Below, in pieces: positions 1 through 10,642 of a stretch of DNA of 64,000 nucleotides. A program made the translations under genes and the position numbers. The notes under the pieces are model-generated. The model worked only from the letters and a program-made list of their open reading frames with translations, did no database searches and had not been told where the DNA came from. This DNA is from Hortaea werneckii. Taxonomy: Eukaryota > Ascomycota > Dothideomycetes > Mycosphaerellales > Teratosphaeriaceae. Each line of letters opens with the position of its first letter. Positions within the stretch are counted from its first letter, which is position 1. The DNA lies in assembly GCA_037044905.1 (NCBI GenBank), contig JBAOKB010000177.1, positions 62,001 to 126,000 on the forward strand, written 5' to 3'.

Positions 1-309
1 TACGTAGCTACAGTAAGGTAGTGAACGAGTTCTGCGTCCCGTTTCCGAAACCCTCGTGACCACGGACAGCCCATCCCATTCCGGTCGCTAAAAGTCCGCC
101 GAACGAACCGCAAGCCGCTGTCGTCAGTCCAATCAGGGTTCAACAGGGGGTCAAGAAAAGGGAAAAAAGGCGAGCAATTATTCTGAAACGCGTTAGAAGG
201 ACGACGATCTGTATCAAGTCCACACCTGACCTGACGCATTTTTACTCCATTTCCTATGGGTTCTTCTCTATGAACATTCACCAGCAGCTCACAAAACCCG
301 GACCTGCTC

Positions 310-670
310 ATGGCTGTCGACACGCTTTTTGGCGCGGCTACAAGGCTTGGGAAAACCACGGTAAGAAGTGCTGCAATCGCTGTTTGAGAACTCCGCCACA
401 ACATCGCAACCGATAGATTCCCTATCTGCCGCGCAGGAACCGGGACTTCTGCAGCGCGCTTTCACGCTTGCCAGCTGTCTCTTCTCCACGCGCTGCGCGT
501 TCCTGCAGCAGACCGTTGACGCCGTCGAGAGACGAGAACAGCTGGCTTGCGACCTGGTGAGTCACCGACTTGTCCCAGTCGGCAGTCGATTCCGACGTGC
601 ATGAGGTCTACTGGCAAGATCGGACCTGTGAGCGTCAAGCCATTTGAAGCCTTTGTTATAGACGTGAAGG
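310..670 (+). other. possible broken gene fragment
   Basis: An ATG at 310 opens 25 codons (MAVDTLFGAATRLGKTTV...) that stop at about 385. Coding-like sequence resumes one base out of register (ENSATTSQPIDSL..., then a Cys-containing stretch ending ERREQLACDL) up to a GTGAGT donor-like site near 556. A further stretch reading GPVSVKPFEAFVIDVK ends at a GTAGGT donor-like site near 669. The pattern looks like the 5' part of a multi-exon fungal gene interrupted by an indel, but I found no convincing continuation and recognise no domain. It could also be chance. Confidence 0.25.
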
Positions 671-2820
671 TAGGTCTTGGTCTCTATATGTCGACATTCT
701 CAATTGCATAGCCATTCTTTTGGCTTCACACCCTCTTCACTGGACGTGGTGATTTGGGTGCAGAAGCAAGCAGCCATGGCACTACGATCTAATGGCTAGA
801 AGGTGGACGATCTTGCCAATTGACTGGGAAAAGGCAACTCGTCTCTACGTGAACGAATGGAAATGGGAACAGCGGTTGCTCAGTCTTCTAAACCTTTTTG
901 CTCGTCTACGTCCTTGACGAATGTTGCAGCATCCGCACATGCGGATTGTGACAGGTACGCTTTCATCAGAGTGATGAGGGCAAGCCGGATTCAAGGATAG
1001 GTACTAGTGGTGCAATTGGTGTTGGCGAATTCATTGCCTGCATGAGCGGCACTTAGAGCGAAGGTTCAAACCACTAGAAGCGTCAATCATTTCGGCAAGG
1101 TTTCTCTACAGACGCCCGACTGTGCAAGCAAACACCAGCTACATCTCACTGGAAGTGCCAGTAGCTGTGACAATAGGAAACGTTTGAAGACGACCAGGCG
1201 TTGAGGAAGTGGAGACAACAAGCCCCCGATGCCAGCCTCCTCTCCTGGCCCAGGCGGTGGTTGGAAGGAGCATGGAAACACCAGATGGACATCAACAATT
1301 ATGCTCTCCTCAGCGACTGTCGCGCCTTTCACTCGGATGTATGTCGGCATGGATGTTGCGTCAGTCCGAGCAAGGCCGTTGTGCGCTCTCCAGAGTCGGT
1401 CTGCGCTGGCCAGGCGCTGCGAGCAGGTCTAGCCTACTGCCGCTGCTGCTTCCTCCAATATCCTCGCATGAACCTTACAGATAGACCCTGCTAGCAGGCA
1501 GGGTCTGCAGAAACCAGCCAATGCAACTTGAATGTATCCAATCGTCACCCGTCATGTCGACAAGCGTAGCGTGAAGTGCCAGCCGTATGCACATTCACAG
1601 TTGATCGATAGGTGCACAGCAAAATGACAGGTCTCTTGTTATTGCAATTTATGCTCCAATAGCACAGCGCGCAACAGTTCTCATTTTCGGTTCAACATAT
1701 CTGCGGATGCACCTCACATCTGCGCCTCACTAACCCAGGGATCCGGTGCGACCACACCGAGAAAACGTGGTGTCACCAGGTGCATGTTGCAGCATTGCCG
1801 CTGGAACCCTCGCCGGACTGGGGGGCCCAGGTGGGGGAGGGGAAGTATTTGCAAATCCATCAGCGAGCAGCCGAAGCTCGACAACCCGTTTGGTGCAGAA
1901 GCAGCAAATACTCACAGCACATTGAGCAACGGAGAATTGATGGTCGAATCGCACCCGGAGAAACACAAATGTCAAGGTACAAAGGAAATAATGCAAATCG
2001 GTACCTTGACGATGTAAGGGCATTTGGGTAAGCATGAGCGGACCGAGCTTCCGAGCGGAACCAGCCCAAGTTCACCAACACAGTTGAACAGCTGAATCGC
2101 CGTCATCTTCCTCCATCCCATATCACGAGTCTTTTCGCAATACTGATGTCCCTTCCTGGTACGGAGAATGGCTGCCACGGCGCCTCCCGCGCGTGTTCCC
2201 ATCGTCCACCACCAGCCGCTTAAAGAGGGTGAGATCCTCTAGAATCCTTTAAGCGCCGGGAATGCCACGCCACTGCAGCTCCAACGGGTTGGACAGCTGC
2301 GTGAGGAACCCGCCGGGCTCCATCAAATCAGCGAGTCTGTCACACAAGCAGTCGCCAGCTACCCCGTTTATGGCATCCTCGCTCCGGTGCTTATCCTGAC
2401 CGTCTTGTGGCACAGCAGCCCAGCCGATGAAGACTTTGGTCCGGACGTGCGACGGGACACCAATGCCTATCCCGCTTCCTGTGAACCCGTGAGATGCTTC
2501 CGATATGGCATAGCTGCGCCGGCCTGTCTGATGCATGTATTGCTTTGCGCCGGGCCGTGTAAGTACTATCAACGAGCGTCTCCCTTGTCTTCCATGTTCT
2601 GGTTCATGACTGCGCGGGACTTGTTCCTACTTTGAACCGCTCTGTGCCGTACCAACTGCCTGGGCGTGACAGTCTGCATGCTTACGACGATCATGTTGAT
2701 ATGCCCGTCTTTCTGACCGCCAGGAGAGATGGCTGGCCTGTGAGGTAATATAACACAACAGCACTCCAGCGCAGTCGCGAAAATCTACCGACATTCCATT
2801 TTCACTGCCAGCTGAGCACC
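671..2820. other. intergenic, no supported gene
   Basis: Only short unrelated open frames occur on both strands, none with a recognisable domain or splice structure. A near-perfect 7-bp inverted repeat (CTAGTGG/CCACTAG, about 1014-1077) flanks a GGTTCAAAC string but does not fold as a tRNA. The 3' end presumably holds the promoter of the kinase-like gene at 2821. Confidence 0.5.
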
Positions 2821-4953
2821 ATGGGGACCCGGAGCTATGCAGACGTGCCCCCAACTGCAGCGACTATCGCGCTGAATGCTTACATCTTCGGTTATGGTGG
2901 GCATTCGCTTGTCACGCCTCATGCCACGCTCAAGCATCTGTGGTGGACAGACCATCGCATACAGGCGAAAATCACCCGTCCGTTCGTTATCTCCAAGCTC
3001 CGAGGAGAGGAAAGAGAGTTCCTTGACAAGCAGCTAGCTTTCGGTGAAGGCCTCACAGACGACACGTACATGGAATGGATACTGGACCGAGCAAAACGTT
3101 TATTCTTAATCCTAGCGGAGATCGGCGTGCCTGACCAGATCTTCGGATGTATAGACGATTCATGGGATGACGACGACCTGCCAGTCTCGATGGAAAATGT
3201 AAAGAATCTCGAGCTGGCCTACGACAATGACGATGAGCTGAACAAAAAGTTTTACGAGACGCAGTTTGTGTACCTCTTACGCGAGTTACGAATGGGAGCG
3301 CATATTGACTATGGGCCCAATGAGCACATACCTATGGACTACGTCAACACACTGCCACCTGCTGTCAGCTTGCAAGTGTGGGATCGCATATCTTTCCAGG
3401 CCGGCCGGATAGCATTTTTATGCGGCGGAAGTATGCCCTGACTGACAAAGAGACCGGGCAAAGTTTCCGTCAAACATTCATGCAAGACGTCAGGCAGGCA
3501 GGCGCTCTACGACATGAACACATAGCAAATGTGTGGGCTTCCTACACCTCCGAAGATGCTGGATACATTCTCTCGGACTTCGTCGGCGAGCACACACTAA
3601 GCACATTTATCGACCACAGAACACCAATGCAATATATGCGAATTCCTGTTGCGCAACGGCCGGCCCTGCTGCTGGAATGGATACACTGCCTCTCGGATGC
3701 ACTAGCTTCTTTGCACCACCGTGGCACAGCGCATGCTGCAATCCGACCTTCCAACATCCTTATTAGCCACGACAATCATATCGCCTTCGCCGATGTTGGG
3801 ACACTTCGCACTTTCCAGAGAGGCAAGAAGCCGCAAAAGACAGAGACCTACGACTATGCAGCACCAGAATCGCAAGTGTCGAAGGCACCAATTGTTGTGC
3901 CCTCCAGTCCGCCTGTCAGCAGTATTTCTGCTTTCAACAGGCTCCGAAAGATGAGCTCGAGCACGAGCGGCTCTTCGACCGAACCTTCTACTGGCAGCAG
4001 CAGTCGGAGCAACAGCTTGTGCCATACAGCACCTACCACGCCCACAACCTCTCCACGCTCCATGGCTAAGGGCCGCTCAAATAGCTTCACGACCACCATC
4101 TCCGCGGCTTTCTCGTCCAGCCCACCACCTACTCGTTCAAGCAGCACTTTCCGCAATTTTTCCCGCCATATGCTCAGCAACGAGCCATGTCCATACCCTA
4201 GCGTGCCCACATCGCCGAGGACGATCCAATCGCAGATGAGCATGCCACAGATTTGCTCTGCCCTTCCGAACCCCGACTTTCTTCAAGACTTGCCCGAAGC
4301 AGCACCAGAAATGTCTGATATCTACTCCCTCGCTTGCGTTGTTCTTGGATATCCTTACGTTCCTCCTCAGGGGAAAACTAAATGACTTTGTCCGATTCAG
4401 AGCTTCGCGTACAGCCACCTCGCCTTCTGATCGTACAAAGGGAAAGGTCAGGCTGGACCATAGTTTTCACTGTAATCCTGAGAAGGTCGAAGCATGGATC
4501 GATACACTCCGCGAAGAAAGTGAGAGGCGAAGCGAAGGGGTCTTCAGAGGAATGCCGGATCTCCTACGGTTGATACAGAGGATGATGGCACAGAACGCAC
4601 TCTTACGACCTTCTGCCATTGTCGTAAGGGATCAAGTCCGGCTCATCCTAGTGGACCAATGTAGAATGGAAAACCTATGTTGCAACGGCAGAGAATGGGA
4701 CTTACCTATGCAACCGATCGATTTCCAGAACCACAATAACACCTTGCGGGACTCGTTCACCATGGGTGGTGCGGTGATGGCGCCCCCTGAGAAAAGCTTT
4801 TCGCGTCACAATACGAGCCCTTGTTGCCCTAGCGATGGCTTGAGTATCCTGAGTCGAACAGAGTCAAATACTGTCTCCCGAAGGCAGAGCGTTGGAAGCA
4901 CGGCAACCACAAGGCTTGGGTCATGGCGAAAGATATTTGTAAAATCCGGTTGA
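2821..4953 (+). CDS. kinase-like (pseudokinase) protein, frame broken twice
   Basis: About 710 residues when read through two frame changes. The N-terminal third (GLTDDTYMEWIL, EIGVPDQIFGCIDDSWDDDDLP) is a leader that I recall from Dothideomycete kinase-like proteins. A protein-kinase fold follows: alphaC-like LRHEHIANVWASY, catalytic-loop position HRGTAHAAIRPSNILI, metal-loop position FADVG, APES-like YAAPES, a Ser/Thr-rich insertion at about 3900-4240, then SDIYSLACVVL and DILTFLLRGKL. The catalytic Asp of HRD is Ala and DFG reads ADVG, so a catalytically weak or inactive pseudokinase is inferred. Frame passes from 1 to 3 at the T5 run 3415-3419 (one base apparently missing) and back at about 4347 (one extra). 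Protein sequence is conserved-looking on both sides of each break, so consensus errors are as likely as decay. The start ATG at 2821 has a good context (CACCATGG). No substrate or pathway can be named. Confidence 0.65.
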
Positions 4954-5682
4954 CATTGGGTCAAGCACTGTGTGAAGGTTGGAGTCTCCAACAACGGCAG
5001 AACATCAAATGGTAATTGTCATGAGGTCTGGGCGGTGCAGAGAAATCATCATGGAACGACGAAAAAAGTTGAGTATCCGGCCCCATGTATTAGTATCCCT
5101 ATCTTGCCATAATCTTAGCTAGATATCAGAGTCTTAGAAATACCAGCGCTACTCGTCCTCGCCCAGCGCCGATGCTGATGACCTGGCTCGGTTGCTCCTA
5201 CATCTTTCCCTCTCAGCGAGTGCGGCGTTCCTTTCAGCGAGCGCAGCATCCGCAGCAGTTTGCCACTCATCTTTGTCACATGCGGGTTTGGATTGAACAA
5301 GACATTAGGTTGCTTTAGTTCTTTGTCGATGCAACATCACTTGCAGCAATGCATGTGCTTCGCAACGCGATCCCGGGTCTTCCATTGTCTTTGGCTGTGG
5401 GCCACAGGATAAGCCTGCTACGATATGAGCAAGCTGAGGCAGCAGGTTGACCTCAGTTCACACCTCGTCACCGGTGCGTTAGCGCTGAAAATTCTGCTCT
5501 TGCTGCCTCCGCGCTGGCTTTCCTTCTTCAAGACCTCTTCGACACGACTTGAGGACCTGACAACTGCTGCACTGCACCGCACCGCACCGCACCGCTCTTC
5601 GCTGTTGACCACACGAAGAGCAGAAAAGCTAACGGAGAGCAAGCAGACCACCAGGCACCCCCAAGGCGGGCACCCAACGGAG
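4954..5682. other. intergenic and 5' leader
   Basis: No supported gene. A short GCACC pentamer microsatellite lies at about 5572-5595. An ATG at 5425 is in frame with the downstream gene, but the 86 codons before 5683 look non-conserved, so I place the start at 5683. Confidence 0.4.
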
Positions 5683-7372
5683 ATGGATCCCTTCCACTCT
5701 CCGCCGACAACACGCCCTCCAGAGGCGGGCCCTGCGACGGCGGACGCGCCTTGGACGGCGGACGCGCTTCGTCGTGCACTCGATCAGCACGTAACAGGCC
5801 AGCAGACGCCTCAGGGGCAATTCGCGCCGCGAGCATGTTTACCATCCTCGGATGATGTTGAACACTCATCCGCTGTTCGTAAACCAGGGCGCCTTCGAGC
5901 GAGCAACACACGGCTTTGGTCAGCACCAGGCAGCGTTTCAACACACGCCGCAGATGCAGCCATTCAGCAGCAGCCGAACATGCCGCAGCATCAACATATG
6001 ATGCATGACCCCACAGCGATGCCGATGGCGATGACAGGACCAGGCATCAACTGGCCTGGCCCAATGCACCCTCAGCAGCCAGTTCCACCAGCAACCGCCG
6101 CGCGGCTTTACGCCAGGTTATGGACCAGTGCAACAGATGCCTATGGGTGTAGTAGGGCCCAACGTTGAGTATAACCAAATGCACGCTCCGCTAATGCCAC
6201 AGCCATATCAGCAGATGCATGCACCAACCTGACGGACGGTATCCTGGGAGCGCCTTGTCAGTGGAGGATGACTATGCTAACAATCAAGCTCGCCTACTGC
6301 AGCGCGGGAATGCAAGTCAACCAGATGCCAGCTCTACCACTATCACGACCACCTCCTCCTCCTCCTGGCGAGGACATTCCTCCTCCTCCTCCTCCTGGCG
6401 ACGAGATTCCTCCTCCTCCTCCTGGCGAGATTCCTCCTCCTCCTCCTCCGCCAGCCCCTCACCAGCAGCAGAGGGCGCAAGTCCCTCACCAGCAGCAGAG
6501 GGCGGTTCCAAATCAGCAGCATCGTGTGCCGCGCCCCGAGGGCGATGCACCGTTGATCCTGGTCTGCCCCTTCCTGGTCCTGGATCATCCCCTCTCCTGG
6601 CCCGGTGCACTACAATTCTACCAGCGCCATCCTGCACTGTACAGGCATGCCCCATGGAGGCAGATTCCGGCCCCAAAGCTCAAGGACTTCAGCACGCCAT
6701 CACCAGCCGCCTACGCACTGCACCGACTCAACCCCGCCGTGCCACTCGCATACGCCTGTCGGTTCGTCCATATGTATTGTGATCGCTTCCCAGGCAGGCA
6801 ACCATTGCACTGGCTCTCGGAATGGTGTCAGGAGTTCGAGAAGTCGAAATTGACTCCACAGCAATTTTTCGACCGTGTGGATGGGGTCCTTCACTTCAGT
6901 GAAGAATGGGATTTGAGGGAACTGTTCAGTCTGTTCACGCCTGCTGCTCCTAACGCGGTGAGGTATCCGCTTTTCTTGCAGCCGTCTAGGGACGGTGGGA
7001 ATGGTCAGGACGGAAACTACCAACATGTTTATGGTCAGGGTGCTTATGACCAGGCTGCCAATGCTCGGGCTGTCAATGATCAGGTTGCCAGTGGCTCAGG
7101 CTGCTGACGCTCGGGCTACCAATCCTCAGTCTGGCAATGATCAGGGTGTCAACGACCGCATTACCAACAATCAGGCCGCCGGTGATCAGGCTGCCAATGT
7201 CCAGCCTGCCAATGCTCAAGACGTTGGTATTCAGACTTTGAAGACTCAGGCTATCGATGAGCAGAGTGCCAAGGATTCCATCAGCCCGCAGCTTGGTAAC
7301 GAGCGTGTGATGGTTTATCAAGCCGAAGCTGAAGGCAGCAATGCCAAAGAAGCCATCACGACGTCACACTGA
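5683..7372 (+). CDS. Pro/Gln-rich protein, multiply frameshifted (5' part)
   Basis: Starts MDPFHSPPTTRPPEAGP. Three low-complexity segments appear in different frames: a Gln/Met/His-rich part (LNTHPLFVNQGAFERATHGF, then MPQHQHMMHDPTAMPMAMTG, then GYGPVQQMPMGVVGPNVEYNQ, 5850-6230), polyproline blocks of the type PPPPPPGEDI (6340-6450), and a folded-looking region at 6640-6960 (FFDRVDGVLHFSEEWDLRELF). A degenerate Asn/Gln/Ala repeat follows (7020-7260). Frame changes occur at about 5830-5960, 6100-6270, 7090 (one extra base) and in the overlap with the next feature at 7341-7372. Composition suggests an intrinsically disordered nuclear or scaffold protein. I do not recognise the family. It probably forms one gene with the next entry, because a 32-base overlap of two independent fungal genes is unlikely. 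Confidence 0.45.
6346..6452 (+). repeat. CCT-triplet microsatellite coding polyproline
   Basis: Four blocks of (CCT)n separated by GGCGAGGACATT-like linkers encode PPPPPP-GEDI, PPPPPP-GDEI, PPPPP-GEI and PPPPPPP. The proline tracts would form PPII helices that can bind SH3, WW or EVH1 domains. The copy number is expected to be polymorphic. Confidence 0.8.
7023..7260 (+). repeat. degenerate Asn/Gln/Ala-rich coding repeat
   Basis: An imperfect repeat of about 12-30 bases based on CAGGCTGCCAATG and GATCAGG is visible in DNA and protein (DQAANARAVNDQ, AQAADARATNPQ, NNQAAGDQAANVQPANAQ). The reading frame shifts inside it at about 7090, as expected where replication slippage or sequencing error is common. 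Confidence 0.6.
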
Positions 7373-8750
7373 AGAGCTTGAGCACAATGAAGACCAGAAG
7401 ACACCGCAAGGCAAGCTTGTGATCAAGCTGCCAGTTGCATCTCCCAATTCGACGGCGAGTCCTCGTGGTAAGAAGAGGGCGACGAAGTCTGACGATGACG
7501 AGCACGAGAATGCCGGAGGCAGTGGCGCTCCAGATTCCAAAGCTGTCAACAAGCCTATGACGAAGAAGCAGAAGAAGAAAGAGAGTCCTGCCAGCAGCTT
7601 GAAGGCGAGGGATTCGGCAGAACAAGAGTCTCCAGACCAAAGCGTGCAGGACGAGATCGAATTCCGCGATACCTTGCACCTGTCAGGGTCGAGCGCATCA
7701 CAGGACAGTGACTCGCCTACTCCCAAGCAATCTAAGCAATCACGCCGAAAGGGCACTCAGAAGAAGACCGCTGTCGGCCCTGCACGCAAGCGTGTGAAGT
7801 TGGGCGACATGCTAGCCGACTCAGTCCCACACGTCGGCCCTGTCTTCCCCAGCCGCCGTGCCATGTTCGCACGGGACAGCAGACCATACATCCACTCCAT
7901 CTGCGGCCAGGGATTCAAGCACATGGACGACGTCAAGAGTCACCATTACGGCAGCGCAAGCAGGACTGTCGGGTGTCCGTCCATCAGAGACGCGGTGGCG
8001 AAGCATGGGAGGAAGGCGATTGAGAGCTTCCCTGCTTGGGACACGCATGAGAGTTGTAAGATCCGGTGCGGAGATGTCAAGTATCAGGAGACAAAGGATG
8101 GGTACGTGATTCTCAATCAGGAGAGTTGGGACAAGGTGCAGAAGGCGATTGATGCTGGTGAGGAGTACAAGAGGATGAGGAACGAAGGTGGCGGTGGTGA
8201 TGATGCTATGCAAGATCAAGATGATGTCGTTGCTGAAGACGACGGAGATGTGGTCAGCGAGGATGTCAATGAAGAGGAACAAGATGACGACACAAAGAAC
8301 ATCGACCCTTTCCTTCTGAGCAGCGAGGCGGAGCTTGGTTGGACATTTGCTGGGGCCCATGCATATGCTGCTCAGCCCTTCGGCAACAAGGCTTTGCTAT
8401 CGGACACTCCTGAGCAGATGAGCAAAGGGCCAATGAAGACGGAATCACCAGCCATCGGCACGACGATGCCGCAGCGCGGAGCCATGGCGATTCCAATCAT
8501 GGATCAGCCGCAGGCTCACTATAGCGCCAACACCTCATTCTACGGCTCAAACTTCATGGGTCAACCTTCCGCCTACCAAATGCCTCGTATTACCCAGCCG
8601 AACCCCACTCCGTCGCCAACTACTACTCCAACCAAGTCGAATGCCTCGAAGCGCAAAGTCGTCAAGGCGGGCTGGGACGAGAAGGACGAGCACGACGAAG
8701 AGAAGCTGCGTGCCGCGGCCCACGAGTTGAAGATGAGGAGCAAGAAGTAG
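7341..8750 (+). CDS. Lys/Ser-rich protein with conserved Cys/His domain
   Basis: An intact frame of 469 codons from ATG 7341. The first 170 residues are charged and nuclear-looking (basic KKQKKKES and ARKRVKLGDM segments). A conserved-looking domain lies at about residues 170-275: SRPYIHSICGQGFKHMDDV, HHYGSASRTVGCPS, CKIRCGDVKYQETKDGYVI and NQESWDKVQKAIDAGEEYK. Its Cys and His residues suggest an unusual zinc-binding fold that is not a canonical C2H2 finger. An acidic stretch and a basic C-terminus ending KMRSKK-like follow. I recall this domain only from uncharacterised fungal proteins. It is probably the C-terminal part of the same gene as the preceding Pro/Gln-rich segment, the frame being changed within 7341-7372. 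A DNA- or chromatin-associated role is inference only. Confidence 0.6.
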   Translation: MPKKPSRRHTEELEHNEDQKTPQGKLVIKLPVASPNSTASPRGKKRATKSDDDEHENAGGSGAPDSKAVNKPMTKKQKKKESPASSLKARDSAEQESPDQSVQDEIEFRDTLHLSGSSASQDSDSPTPKQSKQSRRKGTQKKTAVGPARKRVKLGDMLADSVPHVGPVFPSRRAMFARDSRPYIHSICGQGFKHMDDVKSHHYGSASRTVGCPSIRDAVAKHGRKAIESFPAWDTHESCKIRCGDVKYQETKDGYVILNQESWDKVQKAIDAGEEYKRMRNEGGGGDDAMQDQDDVVAEDDGDVVSEDVNEEEQDDDTKNIDPFLLSSEAELGWTFAGAHAYAAQPFGNKALLSDTPEQMSKGPMKTESPAIGTTMPQRGAMAIPIMDQPQAHYSANTSFYGSNFMGQPSAYQMPRITQPNPTPSPTTTPTKSNASKRKVVKAGWDEKDEHDEEKLRAAAHELKMRSKK

Positions 8751-9206
8751 AGCGAAACTAGCCTGGAAACGAGACCGATTGATGTGACCTGCATGAAACC
8801 TGGAAGGAGAGATTTGCGTAAAAATCGGAGCGAGGGAAGTGAGAATTGCATTATGAGAATCTAACGGATGGAAAAGGCGGAACTGTAGGATTAGTTGCAT
8901 CACCCTCTCCACTTGCACTACTGAAAGCTGTTTTTAATGCTATGATTTCGACGGGAATGGGAATACGATGATATCGACGGGAAGGGGGGAGTCATGATGC
9001 ACAGTAAAGTTACGTGGACTTCTTTGAATGGTCGTGATAGTAGCGAAATAGCCGTAGCGTATGGAAACCAAATGAAGAAGTCCACTGGAAAACCAACATC
9101 TCAATGCCCTTATCATCCAATCCCTGCTGATCTCCAAATCCTCCAACCTAAATATAAAAAAGATTTTCTAACAAGTGGAAAAAAAAAAAAAAAAAAAAGA
9201 AGATCG
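8751..9206. other. convergent 3' intergenic region with poly-A run
   Basis: It lies between the 3' end of the plus-strand gene at 8750 and the 3' end of the minus-strand amidohydrolase. It contains an uninterrupted A run of 20 at 9179-9198. No gene is supported. Confidence 0.6.
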
Positions 9207-10642
9207 CTACCCAACAACCCTCCCAGACCTAACCACCCTCCTCCCCTTCCCACCATCATACAAAAACACCGTCTCCGTCACACTCTTCCTCGTCCGCCAC
9301 TCCACCTCTCATCAGCGCCCCAAACCAGCAAATCCCAGTCTCCCCTGCCAACCTCCAACCCCCCCTCCTCCCTCCTGCCGCCCACCCCCAAACCCAATCG
9401 CGCTCTTCGCCCTCGAACTCACACACTCGAACAACAACCCCGCCTGATCCGTCGTCCCCGCCTGATAAACCCCCACACCCAGACAAGCCAACAGAACCGG
9501 ATCGCAAGACCCATACGGCGTAAACGCATTCCCGACATTGTTCACGCCGAGACAGGCATTAAGCCCGCACTCCGTGACCAAATAGGGAACATCGAGAGTT
9601 CGACGGGAAAGGGAGGTAGGCGGGGGAGGGTGGGGCATGATGAAGAGGTCGCTAGTGGGGAGGCCGACGAAGGAGATGGGGAGGTCCGCTTCGCGGATTT
9701 GGTAGGAGAGGGAGAGCCATTCGGATGGGGTGGAAGAGGGTGAGACGGGTGCAGTGGCCGAGGGCGATGGTTTTGGTGTGGGAGGTTTGGTGGGGCCAGG
9801 TGGAGGAGGTGAGGGAGGTGAGGAGGTGGTGGATTAAGGGGGTGGTGGTGGGGTCGAGGTTGTAGTCTAGATGGAAGTCGAGGTGGGTTTGGTGGTTGGC
9901 GCTGAGGGCGATGAGCCAGGTGATGTTCTGTTCCGTTTGGGCGCGGGAGGCTTCGACGTAGGGCGTGCTGCCTAGGACGTCGACTTCGGGGCGCGCGGCC
10001 GCTGCTGAGAGGAGAGAGCGGATGGTGTCGCCGTTGGGGTCGTCTTTGGATGCGGAGAAGAGTGGGAGTTGGGCGAATGCGCAGATTTGGATGGTGCATT
10101 TCCCTTCTCGCTCAGCGCGCTGTTTTAGCTCGATGCCAGCGTCGAGGCATTTGGTTCCTACACCGGCATCTACTTCGACAAACGCACGCATGTGTGTTAC
10201 GCCAGCTGCTACGCTCTCGTCGATGAGACGCTGGCCACGTTCGAGGAGGTCCTCGCGCTCGAACATGGCTTTCGCGTGGCCTGTGAGCTCCATGGCTTCC
10301 GCGAAGTCGCCCCGTTGTAGTTGGAGGTGAGCATACTTGGGATGGCTGAGGAGGAAAGGCCTTGTCGAGATGGATGTGTGGGTGGCAAAGGGAGGGTGTC
10401 ACTATAGCGCCCCGAGCGTCGATATAGTGAGCATCAGCGATGTCCTGGGGTGCCGGGGCGTGGTCACTCTGCGAGATGTTTGATACGCAGCCGTCATGGT
10501 CGAGATGAATATTGTGACGGGTGCCTGGTGGCGAGTTTGGGAGGGAAGCATTGAGAATGCCGGATAGTCGCTCAGGCTTTTCGACTTGACTACCTGGTGA
10601 AGGGGATGCTGCATCGTCCCTTGAGTGGTGGTGATGGTCCAT
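9207..10642 (-). CDS. cytosine-deaminase-like amidohydrolase, frameshifted
   Basis: A metal-dependent hydrolase of the amidohydrolase superfamily, of the cytosine deaminase / N-isopropylammelide-hydrolase-like type common in fungi. Signatures in order are an N-terminal strand ending DARGAIVTPSLCHPHIHLDKAF (metal HxH), MRAFVEVD, QICAFAQLPLFS, LDFHLDYNLDP, GHCTRL, LPTSDLFI, NNVGNAFTPYGSCDP and a C-terminal WRTRKSVTETVF strand. The start MDHHHHSRDD at 10642 is the most plausible ATG. The frame breaks at about 10351-10355 (one extra base, after LDKAF), at the G4 run 9727-9730 (one extra base) and is noisy at 9300-9400, where two in-frame TGA codons interrupt the C-terminal domain. The substrate cannot be predicted and need not be cytosine. 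The breaks may be consensus errors, but the noisy C-terminus leaves real decay possible. Confidence 0.65.

Noticed and set aside
1014..1077. tRNA-like string (GGTTCAAAC with flanking 7-bp inverted repeat)
   Set aside because: The T-loop abuts the acceptor-like strand without the five T-stem bases, and no D or anticodon arm forms.
3431..3492. Possible intron (GTATGC...CAG) in the pseudokinase gene
   Set aside because: The would-be intron encodes conserved-looking kinase sequence (KYALTDKETGQSFRQTF), so a one-base indel at the T5 run fits better.
6317..6676. Glu-rich minus-strand frame opposite the polyproline region
   Set aside because: It is the antisense shadow of the CCT microsatellite.
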